Part shown: in pieces, positions 46,651-57,560 of the stretch
Numbering within the stretch: position 1 is the stretch's first letter
Layout: each line of letters starts with the position of its first letter
Assembly (NCBI GenBank): GCA_027625915.1
Contig: JANTQA010000032.1
Coordinates: 3,038,001-3,102,000 of the forward strand
DNA: 64,000 nucleotides
Reading direction: 5' to 3'
From: Anaeramoeba flamelloides
Lineage: Eukaryota; Metamonada; Anaeramoebidae
Program-made: the position numbers and the translations under genes
Notes under the pieces: generated by a model
What the model was told of the DNA's origin: nothing
Database searches by the model: none
Seen by the model: only the letters and a program-made list of their open reading frames with translations

Positions 46651-48794
46651 ATTCAAGAATTTATTATAATTATAATTATAAATTTCGTTTTTAAGAATTT
46701 TCTAAGTCTTTGAATTCCAATTAATTTTATTGTTAATTCTTTGTTTAAAATTTATTAGTTTCTTGAGGAATAGGTAGAGAAATTTTTTATTTTATTTTTA
46801 AATTTAAAAAACTTTTTATTGATCGAAATTACAAAATTTTCGAAATTAAATTCTGTTTTATAAATAAGAATTGGTGTATTTCAGTTTATACTGTATATTT
46901 TAGTAATACACGTGTTAGTCCAGGAGTTTAAATAATTTCTGGTTAGTTATTATTCTTTTTAGATAGTTAAAAATATAGATTCAAATAATCTCTCGACTAT
47001 GCGAAAGAAAAATTTCGATAATTTTACAATTTAAAACTGATTAAAAAAGTATTAATGAAAACTTCTATTTTTTTTTTTCAATTCTCATTAATATCTAATA
47101 AAGTTGTCAACCCTTTTAAAAACTGTTATATATATAAAATGTTTATTATCGAAGTATATTCCTGTAATATAAAATTTAGAGATTTTTTATTTGAAAAAAT
47201 AATCCGAGTTATGTTGTTTACAACTTACTATTAAATTTCAAATTTAAAAAATTAAACATAATAAATTTTGAGTCTTAAACTATTGTTTGTAGAATTCTAT
47301 TAAATTTCTAATAACCAACCTAATTTTTTGACTTGGCTTTTGTTTTAAGGGGGTAAGTACATTTTACCATTTTGAAAATTTTAATTGTGTAAATATTATT
47401 CAAAAATAATTTTTGAGTGGTACCAGAGAATGAAACTTTGAAACCTAAACATCACATGATGTTCTATTTGTGGAAAGAAAATAACCCAAAGTAATTAAGA
47501 GTTGAATTAAACCTTTTCAATTTTTGGGAACATTTTTTTTTGATTAAAATTTTGGTTTTTTTAAATTAAGTTTTGGATCTAGAATTATGCTTATAGTGAT
47601 GAGTAGAATTAATCAAACAGAAAACAAAAATAACAGATCTAGAAATGGTGTGTATTTGAACAAAAAATTTCTTTTAGAAGACCAAACACAAGAAGGATAA
47701 CCTTTCCAATAAAAATTTGTTTAAATCAAGAATGAAAAAAAAAAAAAATCAATAAAAATCCTATTTTGGAAGATTTAATTTCTTTATCTTCTTTATTTGT
47801 CTGAATCCAAATAATTTATTACCTTGGATTTCTACCCTGATTACTATTGATTATTATTATACAAGACAATTTTTTATACTATTTGCTTTCAAAATTCTTT
47901 TTTAAAATATTTTTATTAAACAAAACCAAAACAAAGAATTCCATTTCAAAAATTAAAAAAATGGGGTTGAATTCTCAGAATCAAAAAACAGTTACAACAG
48001 ATTCAACCTAAAATAAAAGAAAAAATTTCAATCAGATTAAGAATTATTTTTTGAGTTCTATTTTTTAATCGAAAATAAATAATTATAAAATCAAACGAAT
48101 TTGTCCCTAAACCTTTCTTTCACAAGACAAAAATATAATAAGTAACCTATTTTCGAAATCCAAAACTTTGAATTTCATGAATTAAACATAAATAGGAATA
48201 AAAATTCCTTTTAGAAATTCTTCCAAAATAAAAAGTAATTTATTTATCAAAAATTTTAAAAACAAAGTATTTCCCATAAAGAATTAAATATAAAACCGAA
48301 TTAAGAATAAGTAATTGTATCAAATGTTATCCATAAGATAAAGAAATGAATGATATAAATTTCTCTTTTTACTTGATCAATCTTTTTCATTTTTTTGAAT
48401 TCCTTTTTTCTAGTTGTTGTGAAAATATCTGATATTATACGAGAGAATTTATAAAAATATCAATATATTTGATTAAAGAAATGATTTGAATCATTCTTTT
48501 TCACATAAATGGTTGCACTCAAAATTTGAAATAAATGCTTATTTCTTTCAAAGTTAGTAAAAAAATTAGAAAATAGAACTAACAAAAATTCACCTTTATT
48601 TCTTCGTATAAAATTTCAATAGATTGAAACACATTTTTTTTACATTTGACCATTGTTTTTTCTGGGATGGCAAGTTATTCTTGTACTTTTTTGAAGTTAA
48701 GAATTCTAAATTTATTTTTCTCATTTTTTCCTCTTTTTATCGAATTGTTCTTGAGAATTCCTAAAAGTTTTTCTCTTATTGTTAAAAGACGAAG
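46651..48794. other. Upstream region of the ERMP1-like gene, no gene seen
   Basis: About 2.1 kb of AT-rich sequence with a (TA)n at about 47129 and homopolymers. No frame, RNA gene or repeat family recognised. Confidence 0.5.
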
Positions 48795-51700
48795 ATGAAG
48801 ATGAAGATCAAGCTCAATTTTTCTCTTTTGTTTGCGTTTTTTTTCTTTTTGATAACCTTATTTGTGATTGGGCCTCGTCTAATTGAACACACAAAATTTC
48901 GAGATTTACAAAAGAAAGATCTTCTCGAGAATGAGTATTACGAAGAAGCGCCAAATGGAGTTTTTTCAACGACAAGGGTCTACAATTTCTTGAAGTCGTT
49001 ACCGCCAGGCCCACATCCAAGAGGATCAGAGGCGCATGCAGAAGTCAAATCCATAATTATGAAAGAATTAAGCTCGTTGAAAACGGTTATTGCGTCAACA
49101 AATTCTCTGGAATACGAAATCGATAACTCGACAGAGTTTACTTTCACCTGGAATTGGGAAGAGAGGAATCAGATGGTTCACATGTCGAACCTTTCGAATA
49201 TCCTTGTTCGCATTTGGAACAAATGGGGCACGGACAGCGAGAAGAATTGCATCCTATTGAGCGCTCATACCGATTCTGTCTTCACAGGGCCAGGAATGAG
49301 TGACGACATGGTAAACGTTGGCACGATGATTGAGCTGATCCGAAACCTTTTGACCGTTGAGCCACCGGGGAAAAGGATTCAGGGCTGTGTGGTGTTTGCG
49401 TTCTTAGATCAAGAAGAATATTCGATGTCTGGCTCAAATGCTGCGTCCATGCACAAGTGGGTTCAGAACTGCAAAACATTTGTCAATTTGGAATCAATGG
49501 GATCAGCGCGGGACAAGCCCGTTTTGCTCGAAATTCCCAGCCACACACCATGGCTCTATAAAATTTTAAAAAACGGTTCGTTCCAAAAAGGTTCGTATTT
49601 CCACCCTTTGATACAGGACATTTACAGCAATGGCTTTTTTCATAGCGGTACAGACTCTAAAATATACAAAAGCAAAATATGGGGTCCCAATGGCGGCCTC
49701 GACGGCTTTGGGTATGCGTACGTGAATCACGCTTGGGTGTACCATTCGTGGAATGACAATTTGGAAGAAATCATCTCAAATAAAATCAAATACCTTGGAA
49801 ACACTTTACTGCAAGTAACTCTTTATTCTGCAAACTATATGTACAACAACCAAAAGGAAATCAACGATCAAATAGATAATTACATGAAGGGTGAATCAGA
49901 GTCAACCCAATATTCGCTATTAAATTATTTTAATAAAGTTTCTGTTTTAACATTTTCAGAATGCGTTGCCATCTTCGTTACCTTTCTCGTTGTGTGCTTT
50001 GGTATCTTGTTCATTTATTTATATACACTCAAAAAAAGAATTGCAAAAGAAAAGAACAAGATGGGAATAAATCTGTTTTTGTATCTACATTTTCATAACT
50101 TGGTGGAGAACAACGGGACGAAAGATTTAACAATTAAGGGGGAGGTAAACGAAAAGGAAAAGGAAAAGGAAAGAAAAAAGAAAAAGAACAAAAAAAAGGA
50201 AAAGGAAAAGGAAAAGGAAAAGGAAAAGGAAAAGGAAAAGATCAATGAAAGTGAAAATGAAAAACAAAAGGAAATGGATGAAAAATCGGAAGTGGGAAAG
50301 GAAAACGAAAAGGATGAAGAAATTGAGATCAGCCATGAAAATACTGCTTTAATTAGACCACCAGATCAAAGAATAAATCAAAAAAAGATCAAGCATTTTT
50401 TTTTAAAATTAACTTTGAGATCATGGCTCATTCAGATACTATCATTTATTCTAGGATTTTTAATCTTACTAATATTTGCCTCAATTCAAAATTCAATATC
50501 TAGGTTATCTTTCACATTTTTTCGACTTGATACACAAACTTTCATAAATTTTTTATTCTTTTATTGTATTTTTATTTCAATATTTAGTATCTCGTTCCAA
50601 TGGATTAAAATTGAAAAAAAAGCAACCATCTCGCAATATTCCGGGCTAATATTTTTATTGTCACAAACCATATCCAGCCTTTTAACGTTATTGATCATCG
50701 GGTTTTTATTTATAATTTTAAAACTAGTGGTGACTATAATCATAAATATATTCTTAATTGCCCAATGCTTTATGTTAATTTCAATTATCATTTGGTTTGA
50801 AACTTCGCTTATTTTAAAGAAAGCAAGGCAAATTAAACTCACCTATTTATGTCTTTTTTTAAAAATAATGGCCATTACTATTGTTTTGTTTTTCTTTTTT
50901 CTAATTGTCGACCAGCTTTGGTGGCCAATGTCGTTTATAGTTGACCCGATAATGTTACTTGGGCTATATACGAGAAATTCTGATTTTATTGTGCCAATAT
51001 TATTTTATGTGATAATATATCCATTTATTTGGTGTTTAATAATCCAATCAATATTTATTCTCCCTGAGATGGTCAATTGGGGTATACTCTATCAATTTAA
51101 TAACCTGATCTCTACTCTTCGGAATATCGACAGCACAATCAAATTAACATCATCTTCAACAAGCGCATCTTCTTCTTCCCCATGCTCTTCCGATTTAGAT
51201 TTATCAATCCCATCAAATTCACCTTTATCATCATCGTCATCATCAACGGAAAAAAGCGAACCATTATTAAAAATTACCGAGGAAAAAAAAAAAAAGCAAA
51301 AAAGAAAAAAAATCAACAAACCAAAAACTTTTACAAGGATTGATTCAAAAAATTTAATTTTGTTTATTATTATTTTTGCTTTAATTTGTTTAATTTGTTT
51401 AATATTTACCTGGTCACAATTCCCCTATACATCAAAAAAGGGTGGTTTAAATCAAATGACTGTTACATATCTCGAAGGACAGGAGCCATATATTGCTCTT
51501 GTACCTTTTCGAAATCAAGATTACCATTTTTATGAAAAAATTCTAAATCAAAAGAACGTTAAAGATATATATAAGTATGAAAGGGACAAATGCGAATTGT
51601 GTTTACCAGAAAATGTGGACTGCATCAAAATAAAACCTAAAAATACCAATCTCACCTCAGATTTGCAAATAAATCATGGAAATGTATCCATTTATAAAAC

Positions 51701-52103
51701 AGAACAAGGCGAAACCAGGAGCTTACAAATAGATATTGAAATAAGTAAGCAAGATAAAATATTTGGTTTTTACAATCTAGTTATTTGTCCAAGCGACAAC
51801 ACATTTAACATTACAATAAATTTTGGTAATAGTGTGCATAACTGGAAAACTGATCAAATGAAGAAATCAGGATTTGATCGGAATTGTGTTTTCCTTGTTA
51901 ATAGAGAATGCTCATTTGCGGGGATACAAAACATTTCTATAAATATTCCAAAGGAAAAAACGGTGGATATACGTTATATAGCCGGGGGTGAAAATTCAAC
52001 AAATTTGTATCAATTACTTCAGCTCCTCCCTAATTATTTCCACCCATTTGGGGCTTGGTTGTGGTCGGATGAAATTTATGTCAAATATTTTAACAAAATG
52101 TAA
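48795..52103 (+). CDS. ERMP1-like M28 metallopeptidase with multi-span C-terminal half
   Basis: A single-exon frame of 1,102 residues. The N-terminal membrane anchor (about residues 8-26) is followed by an M28 di-zinc peptidase domain. Ligands by position are His158 and Asp160 (HTDS), Asp170 (GMSDD), Glu207/Glu208 (DQEEY; catalytic base and ligand), Glu233 (NLESMG) and His317 (YHSWND). All are present, so it should be active. After about residue 386 come eight or more hydrophobic helices, as in ER metallopeptidase 1 (Fxna), an ER membrane protein. Two insertions are lineage-specific: a Lys/Glu repeat (about 447-515, KEKEKE) in one cytosolic loop and a Ser-rich tract (about 785-815). The last 200 residues, with several cysteines, form a probably lumenal C-terminal domain. 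The start is the first ATG and directly precedes the signal anchor. Codons in the peptidase domain are richer in GC than in the surroundings. Confidence 0.92.
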   Translation: MKMKIKLNFSLLFAFFFFLITLFVIGPRLIEHTKFRDLQKKDLLENEYYEEAPNGVFSTTRVYNFLKSLPPGPHPRGSEAHAEVKSIIMKELSSLKTVIASTNSLEYEIDNSTEFTFTWNWEERNQMVHMSNLSNILVRIWNKWGTDSEKNCILLSAHTDSVFTGPGMSDDMVNVGTMIELIRNLLTVEPPGKRIQGCVVFAFLDQEEYSMSGSNAASMHKWVQNCKTFVNLESMGSARDKPVLLEIPSHTPWLYKILKNGSFQKGSYFHPLIQDIYSNGFFHSGTDSKIYKSKIWGPNGGLDGFGYAYVNHAWVYHSWNDNLEEIISNKIKYLGNTLLQVTLYSANYMYNNQKEINDQIDNYMKGESESTQYSLLNYFNKVSVLTFSECVAIFVTFLVVCFGILFIYLYTLKKRIAKEKNKMGINLFLYLHFHNLVENNGTKDLTIKGEVNEKEKEKERKKKKNKKKEKEKEKEKEKEKEKINESENEKQKEMDEKSEVGKENEKDEEIEISHENTALIRPPDQRINQKKIKHFFLKLTLRSWLIQILSFILGFLILLIFASIQNSISRLSFTFFRLDTQTFINFLFFYCIFISIFSISFQWIKIEKKATISQYSGLIFLLSQTISSLLTLLIIGFLFIILKLVVTIIINIFLIAQCFMLISIIIWFETSLILKKARQIKLTYLCLFLKIMAITIVLFFFFLIVDQLWWPMSFIVDPIMLLGLYTRNSDFIVPILFYVIIYPFIWCLIIQSIFILPEMVNWGILYQFNNLISTLRNIDSTIKLTSSSTSASSSSPCSSDLDLSIPSNSPLSSSSSSTEKSEPLLKITEEKKKKQKRKKINKPKTFTRIDSKNLILFIIIFALICLICLIFTWSQFPYTSKKGGLNQMTVTYLEGQEPYIALVPFRNQDYHFYEKILNQKNVKDIYKYERDKCELCLPENVDCIKIKPKNTNLTSDLQINHGNVSIYKTEQGETRSLQIDIEISKQDKIFGFYNLVICPSDNTFNITINFGNSVHNWKTDQMKKSGFDRNCVFLVNRECSFAGIQNISINIPKEKTVDIRYIAGGENSTNLYQLLQLLPNYFHPFGAWLWSDEIYVKYFNKM

Positions 52104-52153
52104 AAAAAAAAAAAAAAATTGTTTGAAATTTGGAATCTTTGAATTGGAGTTCA

Positions 52154-52179
52154 TTATATATATATATATATATATATAT
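52154..52179. repeat. (TA)n tract between ERMP1-like gene and transposon
   Basis: About 12 TA units, 50 bp after the ERMP1-like stop and directly left of copy 3 of the 1.5-kb element. The same target type as copy 2. Confidence 0.9.
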
Positions 52180-53645
52180 CCCTTAACACCCCGGATTTAC
52201 CTAAATTTCATCAAGTTTAAAATAAAAGATTTAAAATGATATTGATGTGATAATATATTTATTTTCTTATTTGTCTTTAATCCAGATTTGAATTATAATA
52301 AAAAGTTAAAATAGTTCAAAGATAAAGTGTTTATGTTTTTGTATTTTTTTTTGTTATTGAAAAAAAAAATTAATAATTGCTCATTTTTACATTTTTCTTT
52401 AAAGATTTTTATTTTTTTTTTATTTTTTTAAATAAGAAATTTTATTACAATAATAGGAATTCAAAACTCAATATATTGATTTATTAATAATAACAAATAA
52501 ATAACGTTGTTAATTTTATTATAAAATAAATAAATAAATAAATATATTACTGAGAACTTTTAATTTCTTTTTTAGATGAAATTTTTACTCAATATTAAAT
52601 CAAGAGAAAAATGAAATTTATTTTCTTTAGGCCAATATTAAAAGTTTAATATAAATAATTTTCGAAAACTTTTATTTAAATAATAGAAATTACTTGAAAA
52701 AACAAAAAAAAAAAAAAAAGAATTGTAAAATAATTTCAATTTATAACTTTGGAATTAAATTAATAAAAATATTAATATAGATAAAGTAATCAGCCCTAAA
52801 TTCAAAAAAAAAAAAATATTTAAAACTTCTCTTAAAGATTATTCAAAGATAATAAAATAATCTTCGAAACCAAGATTTTTTTTTTTGAATTTTGTTATTA
52901 GTAAAAATTTGAAAAAAATATTTGAAAATTTGAATTTTTTAATCAAAATTAATCCAGATCTTGTTAAATAAGTTCTGATCTATGGACTCTTTTCAAGAAT
53001 ATTGTTTATTTTATGTCTCGATTTTACAAAGTCAAAATTTTAAAAAATTGTAATAATTAAAAAAAAAAACCAATTATTAATATGACTCAAACTATTAGAA
53101 AAATAATTTAAATTTAAAAAAAATTCTTATTGAAAAAATTGTAAAATTTTGCAATGAAAAAAAATTTGATTTTTTTTTCTATTTTAATTTATATTTTTTT
53201 GTATTTTTAAAGTATTTAGAATCAAATATATAGATTATCAGTGGATAGTATTCAATAGATGAAACAAAATTTCTATATGATATCAAAATATCTAATTTAA
53301 TGAATAAATTATTTAATCAATCATTTTAGGCAATTTTGGGGTGCAAAGTGCCCTTAAAAAATTCCACATAAAGTAAGATATACATTAATCATTAACACTA
53401 ATAGGATTTTGATGTGTAGACAAACTTTTCAAAAAAAAAAAAAAAAAAATTTGTTTGGATATAAAAATATCAAAATCACAATAATTAAGAAAAACTTTTC
53501 AAATCTTGGAAATTTTTTATCAAGTTATTTTATTAGTGTGGGTAACTATCCAATTTTTAATTATAAATTTTTCTTTCTATGTTAATTTTAAATAAATTCC
53601 TTATCTTATAATCCTTTGATAACATTTAAAATTAAAAATTTTTTT
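52180..53645 (+). mobile_element. 1.5-kb 'CCCTTAGCACCCC' element, copy 3
   Basis: The left end CCCTTAACACCCC (52180-52192) differs by one base from copy 2. The interior is close to copy 2 throughout, including GGCAATTTTGGGGTGCAAAG at about 53330. The right inverted end is lost or decayed. It begins 77 bp after the ERMP1-like stop codon, so the gene's 3' end may lie within or just before it. Confidence 0.75.
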
Positions 53646-53989
53646 TTGAAGGGAATTAGTATATTCATGATTCTCAGCGATATAACCCACAATTAAAAAG
53701 TTTTAACACATGAAAATTAAGTTTGTGAAGAAAAAAACGTATTTAATCAATTCTCGAAGAAATACCAAATTAGAATCATTCATTAATTGGGATGTTAATA
53801 CTTTTTTATAAATCACAATACTCACAAAACAAAAAAATAAATAAATATCAAGACTAATAAATCAGGAATGTGTTAAAAATTTTGGAGAGAGCAAAACAAA
53901 AAAAAATTGATCTGTAAATTTTTTAAAAGACTATTAGGAATATTGATCAATCAAAGGTTAGATACTACCAACTAATTTTATTTGAGTTC

Positions 53990-54235
53990 TTCTATTTGGA
54001 ACAACTCAACTTTAACATAATATCAATCCTTGATAAAAAATTTGATCTAACAAAAAAAGTTAAGTAATTCAAAAAATGAAATGAAAACAAATAACTAAAA
54101 GATGAAAAAATGATTTTCATATTTTCCAAAAATCAAAATTTATTTCCAATTTGAATTAAATTGTATTATTTTGATTATTTGGACCGTTTTAGCTGTGTGA
54201 AAAATGTTGAATTTTAGTTTTTATATATATATATA
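53990..54235. mobile_element. 'GGACACA' element copy D, decayed
   Basis: AACAACTCAACTTTAACATA, a TTTGATCTAAC block and the TTTGGACCGTTTTAGCTGTG end match copy B. Followed by a short (TA)n. Confidence 0.45.
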
Positions 54236-54920
54236 GTTTAGATTGGATAAACAAACATATAATCCCCTCACTCATAACAATAAACCCTAAATTCTGTTTT
54301 ATTACTTGAAAACAAATAATGATAAAACAAGTATGAATTCAGAATATACTTTTACAATAACACTTAAAAAAGTTCATTTGTATTTAGTGAGAACAAAAAC
54401 CATCCAGCTTAGAATCAAAAAAACGTAATTGATTTCGAGGTGGATACCGAAAGATATCATTTATAATTTTCAATAAATTACAAACCATTTTTTAATGTAA
54501 TGGCCATTTCAAAGAAACGAAAGTTTTCTTGTTTATTTTTTACCTTTAATTTTCTGTTAAAAGAGTTGTCAATAATCTCTTTTTTTTTTTTTTTTGATGT
54601 CTCAAAAATATATTTCATTTTAGTTCGAAAAGAGAAGAATTAAATCTTGAGTAATTATTAGCTGACATCAATTATATAATATTTTGGGCTTCAATTTTTG
54701 AAAGTGGGCTTCATTGTAATATCCTGAAACAAATCCAATCCAAGATATTTTCATTAAAAATATTGTAATTTTGAGAATAAACACACTTTTAATCTTAAAA
54801 AAGAATAAAAGAAACTCCTCTTAAAATTTAGAAATCAATGTAAAAATAAAAAAAACTGATTTGTATTGCCGTAATATTTAATCAATAATTAGATACAATT
54901 ATTTTTTTAAAAAAAAAAAA

Positions 54921-55907
54921 CTATTTTTTCATTAAAGCAGATACTTTTCCTTTTGTGTATTGTTTTCTTGGTCTTTTTTTTTTATGCCATTGCTTTTTTG
55001 TTTTCCCTTTTGTTTTCCCGTTTGGTTTCTCTTTTAATTTCTCTTTTCGTTCCAATTTTCTTTTTTCACGCTTTAGTCTGTATCTTTCAAAATCTTCGAC
55101 TTGTTTCAGATACACCTCTGCTTTATTTCGTAATTTCTTTTCTGTATGCTGATAAACATTAATTTTAATGTCCCTTTCCATTGATTTGTAATCATCACCA
55201 TGCTTATCAATTAGTTGTTTCATTAATTTCATTTCGCTTCCACACAGCCTTTTTAATCTTGGCCTTGCTTGGCTTTGACCTAGTTTTTCAAGGTATTCCA
55301 ATTTTTCTTTGTATGACTGTTTTCTTTTTCTTTTCATTTCTTCATCTTGTTCTTTGATTTTGTCATATTCTGTTTTTCTTTTTCTTTTCTTTTTTTTTTT
55401 TGGTTTTTGGGTGTTTTTGATCTTGTTTTGATTTCCGTTTGTTTCTTGTTTTTCTTTCTCGTTGTCTGTTTTCAAATTTTTTGATTCTGTAGTATTACGA
55501 TCTTTTTCATTGAGTCTTTTTCTTTTCTTTTCCTGTTTTTCTTTTTCTGTGTCTAAATCTTTTTTTTTCATTAACTCAATTGCTTGTTTTCGGTTTACAT
55601 TTTCTCGGATCATCACTAAGTCAATTGAAGTGTTTGATTTTGTTTTTTTATCTTTTTTACTTGCATTGTCAAATTTCTTATTTTTAACGTAGTCTAATTC
55701 GGAAATTTCGCAATCTACACGCAAAGTAAGTGCTTTTTTTCTCAAGTCTTTTTGAAGATCAGAAGCAAGCCCGATATTTCGATAATTTGTTCTTAAAGAC
55801 TTTTTTTTATTCCAAACATCCGCAAGGATCCCTTTAAAAGATTCTTTTTTTGGTTTACGAGGTGCAACTTTATTACGTCGATTTCTTCTTTTTTTTCGAA
55901 TACTCAT
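54921..55907 (-). CDS. NOP16: Nucleolar protein 16 homologue
   Basis: An intronless frame of 328 residues. Nop16 is a nucleolar assembly factor of the 60S ribosomal subunit. The N-terminus has the family's basic start followed by ADVWNKKKSLRTNYRNIGLA, equivalent to the conserved xxWDKxxTLxQNYxxxGL region. The C-terminal signature is SEMKLMKQLIDKHGDDYKSM then RDIKINVYQHTEKKLRNK, matching the Nop16 helix pair (SExELMxxLIxKHGDDYxxM, RDxKLNxxQxTxxxLRxK). Between them lies a Lys/Glu-rich insertion of roughly 100 residues, which makes the protein longer than the usual 180-230. The tail is again strongly basic and could act as a nucleolar localisation signal. The start ATG is followed at once by the conserved basic region. 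Frames on the opposite strand are reverse readings of the Lys codons. Confidence 0.9.
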   Translation of the reverse strand: MSIRKKRRNRRNKVAPRKPKKESFKGILADVWNKKKSLRTNYRNIGLASDLQKDLRKKALTLRVDCEISELDYVKNKKFDNASKKDKKTKSNTSIDLVMIRENVNRKQAIELMKKKDLDTEKEKQEKKRKRLNEKDRNTTESKNLKTDNEKEKQETNGNQNKIKNTQKPKKKKKRKRKTEYDKIKEQDEEMKRKRKQSYKEKLEYLEKLGQSQARPRLKRLCGSEMKLMKQLIDKHGDDYKSMERDIKINVYQHTEKKLRNKAEVYLKQVEDFERYRLKREKRKLERKEKLKEKPNGKTKGKTKKQWHKKKRPRKQYTKGKVSALMKK

Positions 55908-56339
55908 TTAATCAACAATTCAATTTGTGAAAAGGGAAAATATGCAAATAATGAAAAAATTTTTATCATATTACGTAATTTTTGAATTTTGGGAATCAAA
56001 AAGTGTTCCAAGAAATCAATTGCTTTGGACAGTAAAAAGCAATCCTCTCGTTTGAATTAAGTTTTCTTAAACAAATTAATTAAGATCACCAAACCCTGAA
56101 ACTCAAATTAATTTTATTAATCAAGGTAAATTTCTAATCTTAATTAAATGTAAGTGTTTGTTTTATTTCACTCACTCTATATTTTGTTGTTTTTTAAAAT
56201 TAAGGAAGAAGAATAAAGTTGATAATTCAAAATTAAAAATTGAATTCCATTATTGGTAATACACAGGAGCAAAAAGCGATATCTTCATATTTTAAGTTTT
56301 TTTTTTTTGATACATTTGTAAAATATAAAGATTGAATTC
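55908..56339. other. 5' flank of NOP16, no gene seen
   Basis: AT-rich, no frame. It contains the promoter side of NOP16, but no element is distinguishable. Confidence 0.4.
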
Positions 56340-56530
56340 AGATTTCTAACTGAAAGGAATAGTTGAATTGAATAAATAGAAATCAACCAAAAAAATATAC
56401 TGAGATCACAAATCACAATCTATAACTTTGTAAACTCAATTTTAAAAAGAGTAAGAGAAGAAAATGAAATTAACATTTTTTCACTTTTATTATTCAAGTT
56501 TCAGCAATTATTTATTGTTGTGTTTTGACA
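56340..56530 (+). repeat. Dispersed repeat 'CTGAGATCACAAAT', copy 2
   Basis: ACTGAGATCACAAATCACAA and CTTTTATTATTCAA are shared with 15470-15700. Class unknown; ends undefined. Confidence 0.5.
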
Positions 56531-57159
56531 CAGTCACCAAAATTTGTATCTCACATAAAAAAGATCATATTTTATACATAAAATAATTAAAATATGTAAA
56601 GAAAAAAAGTCAATTGAAACAAAAAAAAAAACTTTAACACTCAAAAAAAATTAAACAGAATAGTATACAATCTTTTTTTTTTTTTTCAACCAAAACAAAC
56701 AATAATAATTTTTAACAAAATTTTTCTTATAGTCGAGACTTGATTCTCAATTTTTTTTTTTTCCTTTGTGCCAAGAATTTGTTAGTATGAAACTATAAAA
56801 AATGAAAATTCTAAGTTAAATAAAACTATGACTTTAATTAACAATTCACATCCCATGTTTTGCCAATAGAGTTTTTATTTTTTTTTCACAATTTAACCAA
56901 CATCCAAGTACTTTCAAATTCTTGAGGCTATTTTTTATTTTATGTTAATTGTAGCACCACTTTTTTAAAAGTCCCTAGTAGAGAAAAATAAGGTTTTGTT
57001 AGTTGTAAAAAAAATTTCAAATAAATGAAGTAACAAATCAATTTGAGTTTAATTTAACTTGGAATAATTGGGTTAAATGTATAATAACTAAAAGTTTCGA
57101 AAATAGTCTACTTTTGGAAAAAAACTGATTTGTAGGAAAAAAAATTCTGATAATAAATA

Positions 57160-57560
57160 TTATATGTCATGGATTTTCCGGGATTTCGGAAGAATAGGAA
57201 TTCGGAATTGATTTTAATCAGTTCTTTTAAAGTCTGGAAAGACTAATAACTGTATATTCGGTTTTCCAGTATTCAAAAACAATCAAATATAAATCAAAAT
57301 TTGTATTCTATAATTTTAAATCTTGGAAAACGTAATGAAAATGTCTGTCAAATTCCTAACTTTTCCAGAATTCAAAAAAAAAAAATAAATAAATAAGGAA
57401 AAATCAAAGATTTTACTCAATTCATTTTAAATCTTGGAAAATATAACAGTAATTTTTTTTTAATTGTTAAAATAAACATAAAATTAGATAAATTTTATTT
57501 TAATTCAATAATTAAAAAAAAGCTAACCGAAAAACCTAAAGGAAATAAAAAACAAAATTT
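57160..57560 (+). repeat. Palindromic composite repeat, decayed copy
   Basis: Several imperfect repeats of the CCAGAATTCAAAA / TTTTAAATCTTGGAAAA hairpin (about 57180-57240, 57265-57330, 57360-57440), then a decayed AATTGTTAAAATAAACATAA-type hairpin to about 57530. No clear decamer array. Confidence 0.55.

Noticed and set aside
50127-50336. Phe/Leu-rich frame opposite the ERMP1-like gene
   Set aside because: Reverse reading of the Lys/Glu codon repeat.
54953-55692. Plus-strand Phe/Ser-rich frames over NOP16
   Set aside because: Reverse readings of Lys/Arg codons of a gene with clear homology on the minus strand.
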